64,000 bases of DNA. It comes from Pseudomonas putida. GTDB taxonomy: Bacteria; Pseudomonadota; Gammaproteobacteria; Pseudomonadales; Pseudomonadaceae. The translations under genes and the position numbers were made by a program. The notes beneath the pieces are model-generated. The model had not been told where the DNA came from, ran no database searches, and saw only the letters and a list, made by a program, of their open reading frames with translations. Shown here in pieces: positions 53,756 through 63,779 of the stretch (position 1 is the first letter of the stretch; every line of letters begins with the position of its first letter). The DNA is taken from the NCBI RefSeq assembly GCF_002741075.1, contig NZ_CP016634.1, positions 5,508,501 to 5,572,500 on the forward strand. Direction: 5' to 3'.

Positions 53756-54771
53756 GCCGGCGTGCTGGCCGGGGCCGGCGATGCGGCGGCGGGCGCTGCC
53801 GAGTTGGTCGCTGGCGCTGGGCTGCTGGTCACCGGTGCGGCGGGCTTGGTTTGCGCAGGCTTGCTGACGGCAGGCTTGGCAGCCGTTGGTTTGGCCGGGG
53901 CCTTGCGAGCAGCTGGCTTGGCAGCAGTGGCCTTGGTTGCCGCTGGCTTGGCGGTAGTGGCCTTGGCTGCGGCCTGTTTGGCTGCGGGCTTGGTGGCTGC
54001 AGGCTTGGCGGCTGCAGGCTTGGCCGCTGCGCCTTTGGCAGCAGGCTTGGCGGCGGCCGTCTTGGTCGCAGCCGGCTTGGCAGCGGCCTTGGCAGCAGCA
54101 GGTTTTGCGGCCGGTTTGGCTGCGGCAGTACGGGCAGCAGTCGGTTTGGCTGCGGCCTTGGCCGGGGCCTTGGCTGCAGGCTTGGCAGCGACTTTGACCG
54201 GCGCTTTGGCCGCAGGCTTGGCAGCCGCTTTCACGGGTGCCTTAGCAGCGGATCTGGCAGCGCCAGCCTTGGCAGCAGCGGGTTTAGCGGCGGGTTTTGC
54301 AGTCGCCTTGGCAGCCGGACGGGCAGCGGCCTTGGTCGCAGCCGGCTTGGCCGGGGTCTTGGCAGCGGTCGTGCGCTGAGCGAGCGCCTTGCTGGCGGCC
54401 TCGCGCACTTTGCCCACGCCCTGGGCCAGTTTCAGGCTTTCCTGGGCATCGCGTTTTAGTTGCTGAATATAAGTGCGGGTCTGCGTTTGACGGTCTTTGA
54501 GCGAATCAAGCAGCTCTTCAAGTTCGCCAGAGACTTTTTGCGCTTTGCTCTGAGCCTTGGCTTTACCGGCCTTGGCGGCGTCCTGCAACTTCAGACGTGC
54601 GTTGTGCAGTTTTTCCTGGGCTTTGCCACGCTGTTTTTCCAACTTGGCCAGCAGTTTCTCGGCATCCGCCAGCGCTTGCGAGCAGGCATCTTCCAAATGT
54701 TCGAGCAGACTACCCGAAAGTTGCTGGAGCAGGTGCAACGGCGTACTGACTGGCTTCTTCTTGGCCGACAT
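53731..54771 (-). CDS. algP: AlgP (AlgR3), histone H1-like regulator
   Basis: Protein (346 aa) with an N-terminal coiled coil (residues 1-125, phasin-like) and a very long Lys/Ala/Pro tail (about 130-320). The tail is built of irregular KPAA, KAAAKPA and TKAAA repeats, like eukaryotic histone H1. It ends in a Ser/Pro/Ala tail. In P. aeruginosa AlgP is a DNA-binding positive regulator of alginate genes and its repeats are a mutation hotspot. A strong GGAGG ribosome-binding site lies six bases before the ATG. The 600-base tail is a low-complexity tract likely to slip. Confidence 0.92.
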   Translation of the reverse strand: MSAKKKPVSTPLHLLQQLSGSLLEHLEDACSQALADAEKLLAKLEKQRGKAQEKLHNARLKLQDAAKAGKAKAQSKAQKVSGELEELLDSLKDRQTQTRTYIQQLKRDAQESLKLAQGVGKVREAASKALAQRTTAAKTPAKPAATKAAARPAAKATAKPAAKPAAAKAGAARSAAKAPVKAAAKPAAKAPVKVAAKPAAKAPAKAAAKPTAARTAAAKPAAKPAAAKAAAKPAATKTAAAKPAAKGAAAKPAAAKPAATKPAAKQAAAKATTAKPAATKATAAKPAARKAPAKPTAAKPAVSKPAQTKPAAPVTSSPAPATNSAAPAAASPAPASTPAQSAPSAS

Positions 54772-54995
54772 GGTTTACCTCCTGGCTGACGAGATTGCGG
54801 CTCATACTATGCTTCTGCTGCTACCGCCGCTAGGGCATGTGGACAGTATTGTTGGCGCCGCGTTTCATGCCTGGGCAAAGTTGTAGTCTTGCAGCTCGGT
54901 GCAAGTGTAGTTGCCCAATAAAGTGTTGCTGATATTTACACATCTTCGACCCACAAGGCTGGCATACTTTGCGCTCACCGCAGCGGGAGTTGACC

Positions 54996-55658
54996 GTGCC
55001 TCGTTACCTTATTCTCGCCCTGTGTCTGGCAACGCCTATGGCCTGGGCCAATCCTGAAGCGACCCCCTCCAAGCACGACCTGGCCTACAGCCTCGGCGCC
55101 AGCCTGGGTGAGCGCCTGCGTGACGAAGTGCCCGGCCTAGAGCTCGATGCCTTGGTCGAAGGCCTGCGCCAGGCCTATCAAGGCCAGCCCCTCAAGCTCG
55201 ACAAGCCGCGCATGCAAGCCATCCTCCAGCAGCACGAGGAACAGGCCAGTGCGGCCGCGGAACAAGCCCAGGTCGACAAGAGCCTGGCCGCGGAAAAACG
55301 CTTCCTGGCCAACGAGCGCGCACGTACCGGCGTCCATGAGCTGCCCGAAGGCATTCTCTACACCGAGCTGGCAAACGGCACGGGTAGCTCACCCAAAGCC
55401 GGTGGCAAGGTACAGGTGCGCTACACAGGAAAGCTGCCAGACGGCTCGGTGTTCGATCAAAACCAGCAGCCCCAATGGTTCAACCTGGACTCGGTGATCG
55501 AAGGCTGGCGAGTGGCATTGCCGCACATGAAGGCCGGGGCGAAGTGGCGGCTGGTGATCCCATCGGCACAAGCCTATGGAGCCGAAGGTGCGGGCGACCT
55601 GATTGCGCCCTACACCCCCCTGGTCTTCGAAATCGAACTGCTGGCGGTGGCCGACTGA
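54996..55658 (+). CDS. periplasmic FKBP-type peptidyl-prolyl isomerase
   Basis: FklB/FkpA/Mip-type isomerase (220 aa). GTG start with GGGAGTT upstream; an in-frame TTG further up gives a worse signal. The signal peptide ends AWA. An N-terminal dimerisation helix (about 25-120) is followed by the FKBP domain (130-220) with VQVRYTGKLPDGSVFDQN and VIPSAQAYGAEGAG. It helps fold exported proteins. It is convergent with rsd. Confidence 0.88.
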   Translation: MPRYLILALCLATPMAWANPEATPSKHDLAYSLGASLGERLRDEVPGLELDALVEGLRQAYQGQPLKLDKPRMQAILQQHEEQASAAAEQAQVDKSLAAEKRFLANERARTGVHELPEGILYTELANGTGSSPKAGGKVQVRYTGKLPDGSVFDQNQQPQWFNLDSVIEGWRVALPHMKAGAKWRLVIPSAQAYGAEGAGDLIAPYTPLVFEIELLAVAD

Positions 55659-55667
55659 CGCCTGCCC

Positions 55668-56138
55668 TCAGGCTTGCACCGCGCCCTCTTCCTTGTGCGC
55701 GTTGTGCAGCACCTCGATCAGGCAGTCCTCAAGCTCGAAGCGCTCATGCAGTAGGCTGCCGAGCTCGCCCAGTTTCTTGGAGAACCGCTCGGGGTCCTTG
55801 CACTCGCCCTTTTCGCAATGGTCATTGAAGGCCAATGCAATCTGGGTGATGTCGTTGATCCGTGGATTGATCTGTTCGGCGAGCTGCAGGGCACCTTCGT
55901 CACCGAACGCCTTGGCTTCCGTGACCAGTTGCTCGCTCACTTCGAAATGCCACGCCGAAACATAGTCGACCAGCACCGCGCAGAAATCGCGGTTCTTGTC
56001 CTTGTCGGCGAAGGCCGGTTTGGCGTCACGCAAGGCGCGGAAGGCCTGGACCAGCTCCGCCCGCTCCTGGAGCCAACGGTCGATCAGCTTGTGAACCCCA
56101 CCCCAGCGTTCCTGAGCGTTCTGACAACTATCGAGCAT
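55668..56138 (-). CDS. rsd: anti-sigma-70 factor Rsd/AlgQ
   Basis: Cytosolic helical protein (156 aa) that binds the housekeeping sigma factor RpoD and favours alternative sigma factors. The family start MLDSCQNAQERWGGVHKLID is preceded by AAGGGAAGAG, and the central NRDFCAVLVDYVSAWHFEV is typical. In P. aeruginosa (AlgQ) it also influences alginate and siderophore genes. The 230 bases upstream hold no gene I can support. Confidence 0.93.
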   Translation of the reverse strand: MLDSCQNAQERWGGVHKLIDRWLQERAELVQAFRALRDAKPAFADKDKNRDFCAVLVDYVSAWHFEVSEQLVTEAKAFGDEGALQLAEQINPRINDITQIALAFNDHCEKGECKDPERFSKKLGELGSLLHERFELEDCLIEVLHNAHKEEGAVQA

Positions 56139-56370
56139 GGCGATCTCTTCCCTTCTGGGTAGATGCCGCTGCACCTCGTGCGCTAATACCGCGGCACAAA
56201 GGTGACATCAGCAGGACGGCATCGAGCAGTTGTGTTTTCGGTATGCGTGCTGCGAGATTATTCCCGCACGTGCTGGGCTTCAAGGTACGCAGTGGACAAA
56301 GTTCATACAAGTGTTTAATACCCGGGTAGGGCACCGCTGGTCGTGCGATCCCGAGACGATTTGCCGTGGA

Positions 56371-56877
56371 TCAAGCTTTGCCGAGTTGGCGCATGCGGTA
56401 GCCCAGCAACCAGCTCAGTGGGAGGGCCGATAGCGACAGGAACGCCAGCAGGCTCCACTCGGGCAAGGTCAGGTCGATGAAGCTCCAGGTCAGCGAGGTG
56501 CAGTCGGGGCCGCCCAGCACCAGCATCCTCAACGCTTGGTCCCACGACTGCTCCAGCATCCACCTGAACGGCATCTGGCAGGCGTCGGCTGTAAGACCCG
56601 CACCTTGTAGCCAGACATGCCTGGATGCCAGCAGCGCTCCACTCACCGAGCAACCCAATGCCAGCGCCGCGTAGTTGCGCTTGCCGACCATGCCCGGCGA
56701 GTGCAGCACAGCGCATACGCTCACCCCTGCGTACAGCCCGAGCAGCAAGCGCTGACTGAAGCACAGGGAGCAAGGCACCAGGCCAAGGGTGTTTTCAAGA
56801 CAGAACGAGGCAAGCAGGACCGCCGCCGAGGCGAAACCGCCAATGAGAAAAAAGGTGCGCAAGCGGGCCGGCAGCAT
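56371..56877 (-). CDS. dsbB: disulfide bond formation protein DsbB
   Basis: Inner-membrane protein (168 aa) with four membrane segments. It re-oxidises DsbA and passes electrons to quinone. The first redox pair is CSLC (Cys36 and Cys39), and the second pair is Cys100 and Cys126 in the second periplasmic loop. The Arg after CSLC (CFSQR) that supports quinone binding is present. Gene position downstream of hemY is as in other pseudomonads. About 220 bases separate them. Confidence 0.93.
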   Translation of the reverse strand: MLPARLRTFFLIGGFASAAVLLASFCLENTLGLVPCSLCFSQRLLLGLYAGVSVCAVLHSPGMVGKRNYAALALGCSVSGALLASRHVWLQGAGLTADACQMPFRWMLEQSWDQALRMLVLGGPDCTSLTWSFIDLTLPEWSLLAFLSLSALPLSWLLGYRMRQLGKA

Positions 56878-57060
56878 GAGCGAGTAGGTCCCGGGTCAAA
56901 TGAAGTAGCCCGGAACGGTAGTGGAAAGAGGCGCTTTGTTTCAAGGCGCTACAGGAGAGACAACTCCCTGATTGAAAAAGGAAAGTCTGCAACTTTGAGT
57001 AGGAGATTTCCGAAGAGCGCTAGCGTAAATCCCGTCAACCTAACAAGAGAAGTTACAGCG

Positions 57061-57092
57061 CCAGGTACCCACGGCTCGGCGTGGGTACCTGG
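57061..57092. terminator. perfect 13-bp hairpin between hemY and dsbB
   Basis: CCAGGTACCCACG and CGTGGGTACCTGG flank a six-base loop, five bases after the hemY stop. No T-run follows on either strand, so it may be an mRNA-end stabiliser or Rho-assisted terminator of the hem operon rather than a classical terminator. Confidence 0.6.
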
Positions 57093-57097
57093 TTCGG

Positions 57098-58336
57098 TCA
57101 GGCTCGCACGCCCTCGGGCAACGGCAAGGCCAACAGGCGCTCATCCAGCAGGCCCAGGCCCTCCTGGAACAACTGGTTGCTGCGCTCGGTCTCACCCAGC
57201 CCAGCCAGCAGGCGGGCAAGCTCCGCACAGGCCTCCGGATTGCGCTCCATGCGCAGGCTGCTTTCGAGGTAATCCCGCGCTTTGCCCCACAAGCGGTTCT
57301 GCAGGCTCAGGCGACCCAGGGTGAGCAGCAGGCTCGGATCCTGCGGATGATCCTTGAGCCAGCCTTCGGCGGTTTGCAACTGACGGGCCGGATCATCGCC
57401 GCGCACCAGACCATACAGACGAGCCAGATGGCTTTCGTATTGACGCTTGAGCGCCGTGCGCAGCACCTGTTCGGCTTCCCCCTGGGCTCCGAGCTGGCGC
57501 AGCTGTTCGGCGTAGGCCGAGACCAATTGCGCTTCTTGGCGTTGGGCGGCGGTGAGCTGTTGCCAGGCCCGCTCCAAGGCTTGGCGGGCAGCCTGGGCAT
57601 CTTCCCCGCGGGTCGCCGCCAGGCCAAGGTTCTGACCCCAGGCGCGTTGTTCCAGATCGGCGAGCTCCTTGGCTGGCAGCACCTTGCCCTTGCGCAGCTC
57701 CGGCAGCAGGCGGATCAGGGCCGACCAGTCGCCTTGCTCCACATGCAGGCGATACAGCAAGCGCAGCACCTGGTTGTTGTGAGGGTGACGCTCCTGCATC
57801 GCCAGCAGGGTTTCATGGGCACCGCCGATGTCGCCGCGGTCCATCTGCAATTGCGCATGGGTCAGGGCGATGGCCAGCTCGGCCTGAGGCTGTCGCTCCA
57901 GGGCGCGCTCGAGCAGATTGTCGCTGTCTTCGGCACGACCCAATTCATTGGCGGCGCGGGCAGCGCCAAGGTAGTAGAGCAACGGCTGGCGCTCAGCCTC
58001 GGCGGCGCGATGCAGATGACGCTGGGCACTGGCCCAGCGGCCCTCCGCCAGGTCCAACTGCCCTTGCTCGATGGCGATGCGGGTACGACGGCTACGATTG
58101 CGCCGCGACCACGGGTTGACCACGCCGCTCGACGTCAGCACCAGGCCGATCAGGTAACGCACCAACCAGAGCACCACGACAATGGCGACCAGCGCCGCCA
58201 ATGCCGCCCACAGCCCGGACTGATAACGGAAGCCACCATAGGCGACCAGCACATAGCCGCTGTGCTTGGCGACCGCGATGCCCAGTGCCGCGGCTACCAC
58301 GATGGCCAGCACCGCCAGCAGGTAGACACGCTTCAT
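57098..58336 (-). CDS. hemY: HemY-type TPR membrane protein
   Basis: Protein (412 aa) with two N-terminal membrane segments (about 3-24 and 41-63) and TPR-like helices in the remainder (LAEGRWASAQRHLHRAAEAE onward). This is the gammaproteobacterial HemY of the hemCDXY operon, which is not protoporphyrinogen oxidase; its exact role in heme synthesis is unclear. The start overlaps the end of hemX by four bases. Confidence 0.9.
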   Translation of the reverse strand: MKRVYLLAVLAIVVAAALGIAVAKHSGYVLVAYGGFRYQSGLWAALAALVAIVVVLWLVRYLIGLVLTSSGVVNPWSRRNRSRRTRIAIEQGQLDLAEGRWASAQRHLHRAAEAERQPLLYYLGAARAANELGRAEDSDNLLERALERQPQAELAIALTHAQLQMDRGDIGGAHETLLAMQERHPHNNQVLRLLYRLHVEQGDWSALIRLLPELRKGKVLPAKELADLEQRAWGQNLGLAATRGEDAQAARQALERAWQQLTAAQRQEAQLVSAYAEQLRQLGAQGEAEQVLRTALKRQYESHLARLYGLVRGDDPARQLQTAEGWLKDHPQDPSLLLTLGRLSLQNRLWGKARDYLESSLRMERNPEACAELARLLAGLGETERSNQLFQEGLGLLDERLLALPLPEGVRA

Positions 58337-59433
58337 GGCTTGCCCCCTTCGGCTTCGGCCGGCAGGTGGCGACGCTGGATGTACGCCTGCACGGCGGCCA
58401 GGCTCTCGGACAGGTCAGGCGTGACCACCGAGACCGGTTGCTCGGCCAGTTCGTTGAGGCTGGCGAGCATGGCCTTGCTCTGCGGGTTGTCGGCATTGAA
58501 ATTGGCCAGCAGCACGCTACGGGCATCGTCCAGGGCCTGGGTATAGACCTTGGCTTCGCCATTGAGTGCTGCCCACTGTGCCTGCTCGATGGTCAGGCTC
58601 AGCGCAAGGCGCAACTGGTTGAGCGATTGCCCGGATAGCAGCGGCCGTACGTTGTCGTCGGCGTTGAACTCGATCTGGAAGTACTTGGAGATCTCCGCCC
58701 ACCACTGGGACAGCCGGCTGGCACCATCGCCATCGGCGGTCAGGGCGCCCAGGGCATCGGCCTTGGTTTCGAATTCAGGCGATTGAGCGCTGAGCTGCTG
58801 GACCAACTCGCGCTGGGCAGCAAGCTTGAGGAACAGGCCAGTGCGGTCCGGCTGCTCGGTGCTGTTGAGGGTCGCGAGGCTACGCGCCAGCTGTTCGCGG
58901 GCAGCGAAGGCCCCTGGATCGCTTTGTTCGCGAAGAATCTCGTCCGCCCCCTCGACCAAGGCCTTGGCGCTGGCGATGTCCTGTAGCGCAGAAAGGCGCA
59001 GGGTCGCCAGGCGCAGCAGGTGCTCAGCCTCGGCCAGGCGCCACTCCTTGCGGCTCTCGCCCAGTATGGTTTCCAGGCGCTGGCTGAGGCGTTGCTGGTC
59101 GCCCTGCAGTTGCGCCACCAGGCGACGGCGATCTTCGAGCTCGCTGGCCGCCGGCAGGGTGGCCAGTTGCGCGCTGATCTGCTGCTCGCGTTGCTGCAAC
59201 GTCTCGGTGCGCTCGTTCAGGGCCTGCAGGTGCTGGCCCTGGCCTTGCTCGCTGCCTTGCAGCTGACGGACCTGCCAGACTCCCCACCCGCCGACAGCGA
59301 CCCCAGCCGCACCGAGCAGCAGGGCCAACAATGCCAGGCCGTTGCCAGAGCGCTTGGCAGGCGTGACGGAGGTGGATTCCGGCGCCTCGGACGCCGTGGG
59401 TTGTTCGTTATTGGACAAGACAGTTTCGCTCAC
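58333..59433 (-). CDS. hemX: HemX-like coiled-coil membrane protein
   Basis: Protein (366 aa). A Ser/Thr/Glu-rich cytosolic start (1-30), one membrane segment (about 33-53), then a coiled coil (about 60-120, LNERTETLQQREQQISAQLA) and a helical periplasmic domain. It matches the HemX family of unknown function, sometimes labelled uroporphyrinogen III methyltransferase without the catalytic motifs. It lies 45 bases after hemD. Confidence 0.9.
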   Translation of the reverse strand: MSETVLSNNEQPTASEAPESTSVTPAKRSGNGLALLALLLGAAGVAVGGWGVWQVRQLQGSEQGQGQHLQALNERTETLQQREQQISAQLATLPAASELEDRRRLVAQLQGDQQRLSQRLETILGESRKEWRLAEAEHLLRLATLRLSALQDIASAKALVEGADEILREQSDPGAFAAREQLARSLATLNSTEQPDRTGLFLKLAAQRELVQQLSAQSPEFETKADALGALTADGDGASRLSQWWAEISKYFQIEFNADDNVRPLLSGQSLNQLRLALSLTIEQAQWAALNGEAKVYTQALDDARSVLLANFNADNPQSKAMLASLNELAEQPVSVVTPDLSESLAAVQAYIQRRHLPAEAEGGKP

Positions 59434-59478
59434 GTATCCATCCTTTGCATGGGGGCGCGTCGCATTGAGCTTAGCGCC

Positions 59479-60249
59479 TTAGTCGGCAGGTGCAGCACTT
59501 CGCTGCACAGCTGCCATCAAGGCCGCGGCACTGGCGCCACGGCAATCCACAATCTGTTGGGCGCCCAACGCCCTGGCCTGCTCCGCCACCCGAGGGCTTG
59601 GCACGAACAACGGCAGGTGCGCCAGGCGTGGCCAGTCGGCACCCGCCAGCCGCAACAGGTGCTCCAGCCCCTGCCCACTGCTGACCACCAGGCCGTTCAG
59701 GCGTTCCGATTCGACGCGGCGCAGTAGGGTGCCGGCCGGATACACCGGCAGGTTGCGTCGATACAGTTCCAGATAATCGACACTAGCACCTTGCTCTCCA
59801 AGACGCCCGGCCAGCAGTTCGCGACCTCCAACGCCTCGCACGATCAAAACGCGGGGGGTGGCGACACGGGCCATAGCCTCGCGCAGGACCGGCAGCGCGA
59901 GCAAGGCCTCGCTGTCATCGCCGTGCGCCGAAAAGTCTACTTTCAAGCCCTGCGCCTGGAGCACCTGCGCGGTTGCCGCCCCCACGGTGAACCAGCCTTG
60001 TCGCGGCGGCTGCAGGCCAGCCTGGCCCAGACGATCGAGCAGCAGACGCGCGGCGGGCTTGCTGACCACAATGATCACTTGGTAACGGTGCAACTCCGCC
60101 AGGAGCTGGTGCTGCCCTGCTGGCAGCGCCACCGGCTCGATGGCCAGCAACGGCAGGCTGCTGCTGGCGATCCCGGCCTGCGCGAGGCTTTGCGCCAGCG
60201 CCTGGCACTCCTCTTCAGGACGGGTCAGCAGCAGGCGCCAAGGGCTCAC
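59479..60249 (-). CDS. hemD: uroporphyrinogen-III synthase
   Basis: Cytosolic enzyme (256 aa) that closes hydroxymethylbilane to uroporphyrinogen III with ring D inversion. The start is GTG 60249, overlapping the hemC stop by four bases (GTGA), and gives [20 protein letters not shown]. Typical segments include [14 protein letters not shown] and [14 protein letters not shown] longer upstream reading lies inside hemC and is not real. Confidence 0.93.
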   Translation of the reverse strand: MSPWRLLLTRPEEECQALAQSLAQAGIASSSLPLLAIEPVALPAGQHQLLAELHRYQVIIVVSKPAARLLLDRLGQAGLQPPRQGWFTVGAATAQVLQAQGLKVDFSAHGDDSEALLALPVLREAMARVATPRVLIVRGVGGRELLAGRLGEQGASVDYLELYRRNLPVYPAGTLLRRVESERLNGLVVSSGQGLEHLLRLAGADWPRLAHLPLFVPSPRVAEQARALGAQQIVDCRGASAAALMAAVQRSAAPAD

Positions 60250-61187
60250 GGGTGGCCAGCCTCGCCATAGACTTCCTTGAGGATGGCCTCGGCGCCCTGC
60301 CCGAGCAGGTCTTCGGCGACCTGCACGCCCAGTGCCTCGGCCTGGGTGCGCGGGGCGCGGGCCTCGGCCACCAGCAAGGTACCGCCGCTGGGCTGGCCCA
60401 CCAGGCCGCGCAGCCACAGCTGCTCGCCTTCGAGCACCGCGTAGCAGGCGATTGGCACTTGGCAGCCGCCGTTCAGGCGCTTGTTCAGCGCCCGCTCAGC
60501 CAACACCCGGTCGGCGGTGTCGGCGTGGTGCAGCGGCGCCAGCAAGGCATGAATCGCTTGGTCGGCGCTGCGGCATTCGATGCCCACCGCGCCCTGGCCA
60601 CCGGCGGGCAGGCTCTCGTCAACACTGATGGTGGAACTGATACGGTCCTCGAAACCAAGGCGGATCAGGCCAGCCGCGGCGAGGATGATGGCGTCGTACT
60701 CACCGGCATCGAGCTTGGCCAGGCGAGTGTTGACGTTGCCGCGCAGGAAGCGGATCTGCAGGTCCGGGCGGCGTGCCAGCAACTGGGCTTGGCGACGCAG
60801 GCTGGAGGTGCCGACGATACTGCCAGCCGGCAGTGCATCGAGGCTGGCAAAATTATTGGAAACGAACGCATCGCGCGGGTCTTCGCGCTCGCAGATGCAG
60901 TACAGGCCCAGGCCTTCAGGGAAGTCCATGGGCACGTCCTTCATCGAATGCACGGCGATGTCGGCTTCGTGCTCGAGCAGGGCGGTTTCCAGCTCCTTGA
61001 CGAACAGACCCTTGCCGCCAATCTTCGACAACGGCGAGTCGAGCAGCTTGTCGCCACGGCTGACCATGGGCACCAGGGTCACGACCAGGCCGGGATGGGC
61101 CTCTTCCAGTCGGGCTTTGACATATTCGGCCTGCCACAGGGCCAGGGCACTTTTACGGGTGGCAATGCGGATTTCACGAGTGGACAT
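60246..61187 (-). CDS. hemC: hydroxymethylbilane synthase (porphobilinogen deaminase)
   Basis: Cytosolic enzyme (313 aa) that polymerises four porphobilinogens. N-terminal [20 protein letters not shown], the catalytic-region [13 protein letters not shown] and the dipyrromethane-binding Cys in [14 protein letters not shown] are intact. It lies 105 bases downstream of algR on the same strand, the usual algR-hemC arrangement. Confidence 0.96.
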   Translation of the reverse strand: MSTREIRIATRKSALALWQAEYVKARLEEAHPGLVVTLVPMVSRGDKLLDSPLSKIGGKGLFVKELETALLEHEADIAVHSMKDVPMDFPEGLGLYCICEREDPRDAFVSNNFASLDALPAGSIVGTSSLRRQAQLLARRPDLQIRFLRGNVNTRLAKLDAGEYDAIILAAAGLIRLGFEDRISSTISVDESLPAGGQGAVGIECRSADQAIHALLAPLHHADTADRVLAERALNKRLNGGCQVPIACYAVLEGEQLWLRGLVGQPSGGTLLVAEARAPRTQAEALGVQVAEDLLGQGAEAILKEVYGEAGHP

Positions 61188-61292
61188 GGAACGCCCCGAT
61201 CCAGGAGAAATGCCGCCGATGATAACAGCTCCGCCAGCGCACCTAGCAGATTCAGGTCATCACCCGGCCTTCCCTGGCCGACATCCGCCGGT

Positions 61293-62036
61293 TCAGAGCG
61301 TCTGCATCATCTTGCGCACGCCCGCCACATGCCGGCGGCTGACCGTCAGCGCATCGCCATCGAGCCCCTTGAGGAACAGCTGGAAGTGCCCAAGCGGCGT
61401 GCGCTGCAGGCGCTCGATACGCTCCCGGGCGACCAGGGCATTGCGGTGAATACGCACGAAGCGCTCGCCGAACTCGTCCTCGAGGGCTTTCAAGGGCTCG
61501 TCCAGCAATACCTCCCCTGACTCATGGCGCAAGGTCACGTACTTGTGGTCGGCAATGAAGTAGATCACCTGAGGCAAGGGGATCAGCTCGATGCCCTTGC
61601 GGGTTCGCGCACTGATATGGCTGCGTGGGCCGCCGCCTTCATTGGCCGGGCGGGTGAGCGCGGCGAGCTGGGCGCGGTTGGGCTTGTCGGCCTTGCGCAA
61701 GGCTTCGCGCAGGGCCTGGAGCTGGATGGGCTTGGTCACATGGCTCAGGGTGCTTTCCCGGAAGGCCTGGCTCCCGTACTCATCGTCACCGGTGCAGAAC
61801 ACCACCGCCGGCGGCGCTTCGCGTTCGCAGAGCCGGGCGGCGACCTGAAGGCCATCCAGGCCAGGCATGCCGATATCCAACAGCACCACGTCGGGCTTGA
61901 GGCTGTCGATCAGGGCCAGGGCCTCCTCGCCGTTGGTGGCGCTGGGCTCCAGCACGGTGTAGCCCTCCAGCTCGCCAAGCATCCGGGTCAGGCGTTCACG
62001 GGCCAGGGGTTCGTCATCAACGATCAGGACATTCAT
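61293..62036 (-). CDS. algR: LytTR-type response regulator AlgR
   Basis: Response regulator (247 aa). The receiver (1-120) has intact acidic residues VDDEP, phospho-acceptor Asp54 in LLDIGMPGLDG and Lys in VTKPI. A LytTR DNA-binding domain (about 140-247) follows, with IHRNALVARERIERLQ. In P. aeruginosa it governs alginate, type IV pili and virulence genes and is phosphorylated by the kinase AlgZ/FimS, encoded next door. Here no kinase gene lies between algR and argH. Confidence 0.94.
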   Translation of the reverse strand: MNVLIVDDEPLARERLTRMLGELEGYTVLEPSATNGEEALALIDSLKPDVVLLDIGMPGLDGLQVAARLCEREAPPAVVFCTGDDEYGSQAFRESTLSHVTKPIQLQALREALRKADKPNRAQLAALTRPANEGGGPRSHISARTRKGIELIPLPQVIYFIADHKYVTLRHESGEVLLDEPLKALEDEFGERFVRIHRNALVARERIERLQRTPLGHFQLFLKGLDGDALTVSRRHVAGVRKMMQTL

Positions 62037-62344
62037 AATTACGCTGGATTCCTGAGTGAGTCTCGCATGGGTAGAGCGTAGACAAAGTGTAGGGCGACCG
62101 ACACGCGGTCACGCTCTAGACCGATGCGACGGCCAAAGATTCACTGGCCCGGCAGATTCGCCGCCAGTCCTCTGTCCAACTGTAGACGGTCCATGGAACA
62201 CTGCCGTTCAATCGTTGAATATCCCCACATACCGTTTCACCCTGCGTTTTGCGAGATTTCTCTCGACCAGCGCCCTGCGGCGCGCACTCCAACCCTGCTA
62301 TGATCGGCGCCACTTTTTCGTTCACGCCTTCAACGAGTGAATCC
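62037..62344. other. algR-argH divergent intergenic region, no kinase gene
   Basis: This 308-base region must hold the promoters of both divergent genes. It contains no reading frame resembling the AlgZ/FimS kinase that occupies this place in P. aeruginosa. A short minus-strand frame (62116-62364) overlaps the argH start and looks spurious. No clear promoter boxes were assigned. Confidence 0.6.
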
Positions 62345-63739
62345 ATGAGCACCGACAAGACCAATCAGTCCTGGGGCGGCCGCTTCAGTGAGCCCGTCGA
62401 CGCCTTCGTCGCCCGTTTCACCGCCTCGGTCGATTTCGACAAGCGCCTCTACCGCCACGACATCATGGGTTCGATCGCCCACGCCACCATGCTGGCGCAG
62501 GTCGGCGTACTCACCGACGCCGAGCGCGATGCCATCATCGACGGTCTGAAGACCATCCAGGGCGAGATCGAGGCGGGCAGCTTCGACTGGCGTGTCGACC
62601 TGGAAGACGTGCACATGAACATCGAGGCACGCCTGACCGACCGCATCGGCATCACCGGCAAGAAGCTGCACACCGGCCGTAGCCGCAACGACCAGGTGGC
62701 CACCGACATCCGTCTGTGGCTGCGCGACGAAATCGACCTGATCCTGGCCGAGATCACTCGCCTGCAACAGGGCCTGCTGGAGCAGGCCGAGCGTGAAGCC
62801 GAGACCATCATGCCCGGCTTCACCCACCTGCAGACCGCCCAGCCGGTGACCTTCGGTCATCACCTGCTGGCCTGGTTCGAGATGCTCAGCCGCGACTACG
62901 AGCGCCTGGTCGACTGCCGCAAGCGCACCAACCGCATGCCGCTGGGCAGCGCCGCGCTGGCCGGCACCACCTACCCGATCGACCGTGAGCTGACCTGCAA
63001 GCTGCTGGGCTTCGAGGCCGTGGCCGGCAACTCGCTGGATGGCGTCTCGGACCGCGACTTCGCCATCGAATTCTGCGCCGCGGCGAGCTTGGCGATGATG
63101 CACCTGTCGCGCTTCTCCGAAGAGCTGGTGCTCTGGACCAGCGCACAGTTCCAGTTCATCGACCTGCCCGACCGCTTCTGCACCGGCAGCTCGATCATGC
63201 CGCAAAAGAAGAACCCGGACGTCCCGGAGCTGGTACGTGGCAAGAGCGGCCGCGTGTTCGGCGCGCTGACCGGCCTGCTGACCCTGATGAAAGGCCAGCC
63301 GCTGGCCTACAACAAGGACAACCAGGAAGACAAAGAGCCGCTGTTCGATGCCGCCGACACCCTGCGCGACTCCCTGCGCGCGTTCGCCGACATGATTCCG
63401 GCAATCAAGCCCAAGCACGCCATCATGCGTGAGGCGGCCCTGCGTGGTTTCTCCACCGCCACGGACCTGGCCGACTACCTGGTCCGTCGCGGCCTGCCGT
63501 TCCGTGACTGCCACGAGATCGTCGGCCACGCAGTGAAGTACGGCGTCGATAGCGGCAAGGACCTGGCCGAAATGAGCCTGGACGAACTGCGCCAGTTCAG
63601 CGACCAGATCGAGCAGGACGTGTTCGCCGTGCTGACCCTGGAAGGCTCGGTCAACGCGCGCAACCACATCGGCGGCACCGCTCCTGCCCAGGTGCGCGCT
63701 GCGGTGGCGCGCGGCAAGGCGCTGCTGGCTTCGCGCTAA
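62345..63739 (+). CDS. argH: argininosuccinate lyase
   Basis: Cytosolic enzyme (464 aa) of arginine synthesis that splits argininosuccinate into arginine and fumarate. Start [20 protein letters not shown] is family-typical; an in-frame upstream ATG at 62249 would add 32 unlike residues. The signature [16 protein letters not shown] carries the catalytic Ser loop, and [18 protein letters not shown] is also typical. It is transcribed away from algR. Confidence 0.96.
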   Translation: MSTDKTNQSWGGRFSEPVDAFVARFTASVDFDKRLYRHDIMGSIAHATMLAQVGVLTDAERDAIIDGLKTIQGEIEAGSFDWRVDLEDVHMNIEARLTDRIGITGKKLHTGRSRNDQVATDIRLWLRDEIDLILAEITRLQQGLLEQAEREAETIMPGFTHLQTAQPVTFGHHLLAWFEMLSRDYERLVDCRKRTNRMPLGSAALAGTTYPIDRELTCKLLGFEAVAGNSLDGVSDRDFAIEFCAAASLAMMHLSRFSEELVLWTSAQFQFIDLPDRFCTGSSIMPQKKNPDVPELVRGKSGRVFGALTGLLTLMKGQPLAYNKDNQEDKEPLFDAADTLRDSLRAFADMIPAIKPKHAIMREAALRGFSTATDLADYLVRRGLPFRDCHEIVGHAVKYGVDSGKDLAEMSLDELRQFSDQIEQDVFAVLTLEGSVNARNHIGGTAPAQVRAAVARGKALLASR

Positions 63740-63752
63740 CCCACCTCGCGAG

Positions 63753-63779
63753 GGCTTTGCCGGGGACACCGGCAAAGCC
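63753..63779. repeat. perfect 11-bp hairpin after argH
   Basis: GGCTTTGCCGG and CCGGCAAAGCC flank loop GGACA, 13 bases after the argH stop. It likely marks the transcript end, though no T-run follows. A REP unit (TTTCGCGGCTAAAGCCGCTC, 63805-63824) and further GC-rich repeats fill the gap to about 63960. Confidence 0.75.

Noticed and set aside
53760..54460. Plus-strand glycine/alanine-rich frames opposite algP
   Set aside because: They are low-complexity readings of the Lys/Ala/Pro repeat tract on the other strand; algP has the ribosome-binding site and the conserved coiled-coil start.
62116..62364. 82-codon minus-strand frame between algR and argH
   Set aside because: It overlaps the argH start, has no ribosome-binding site or recognisable family, and is not a kinase remnant.
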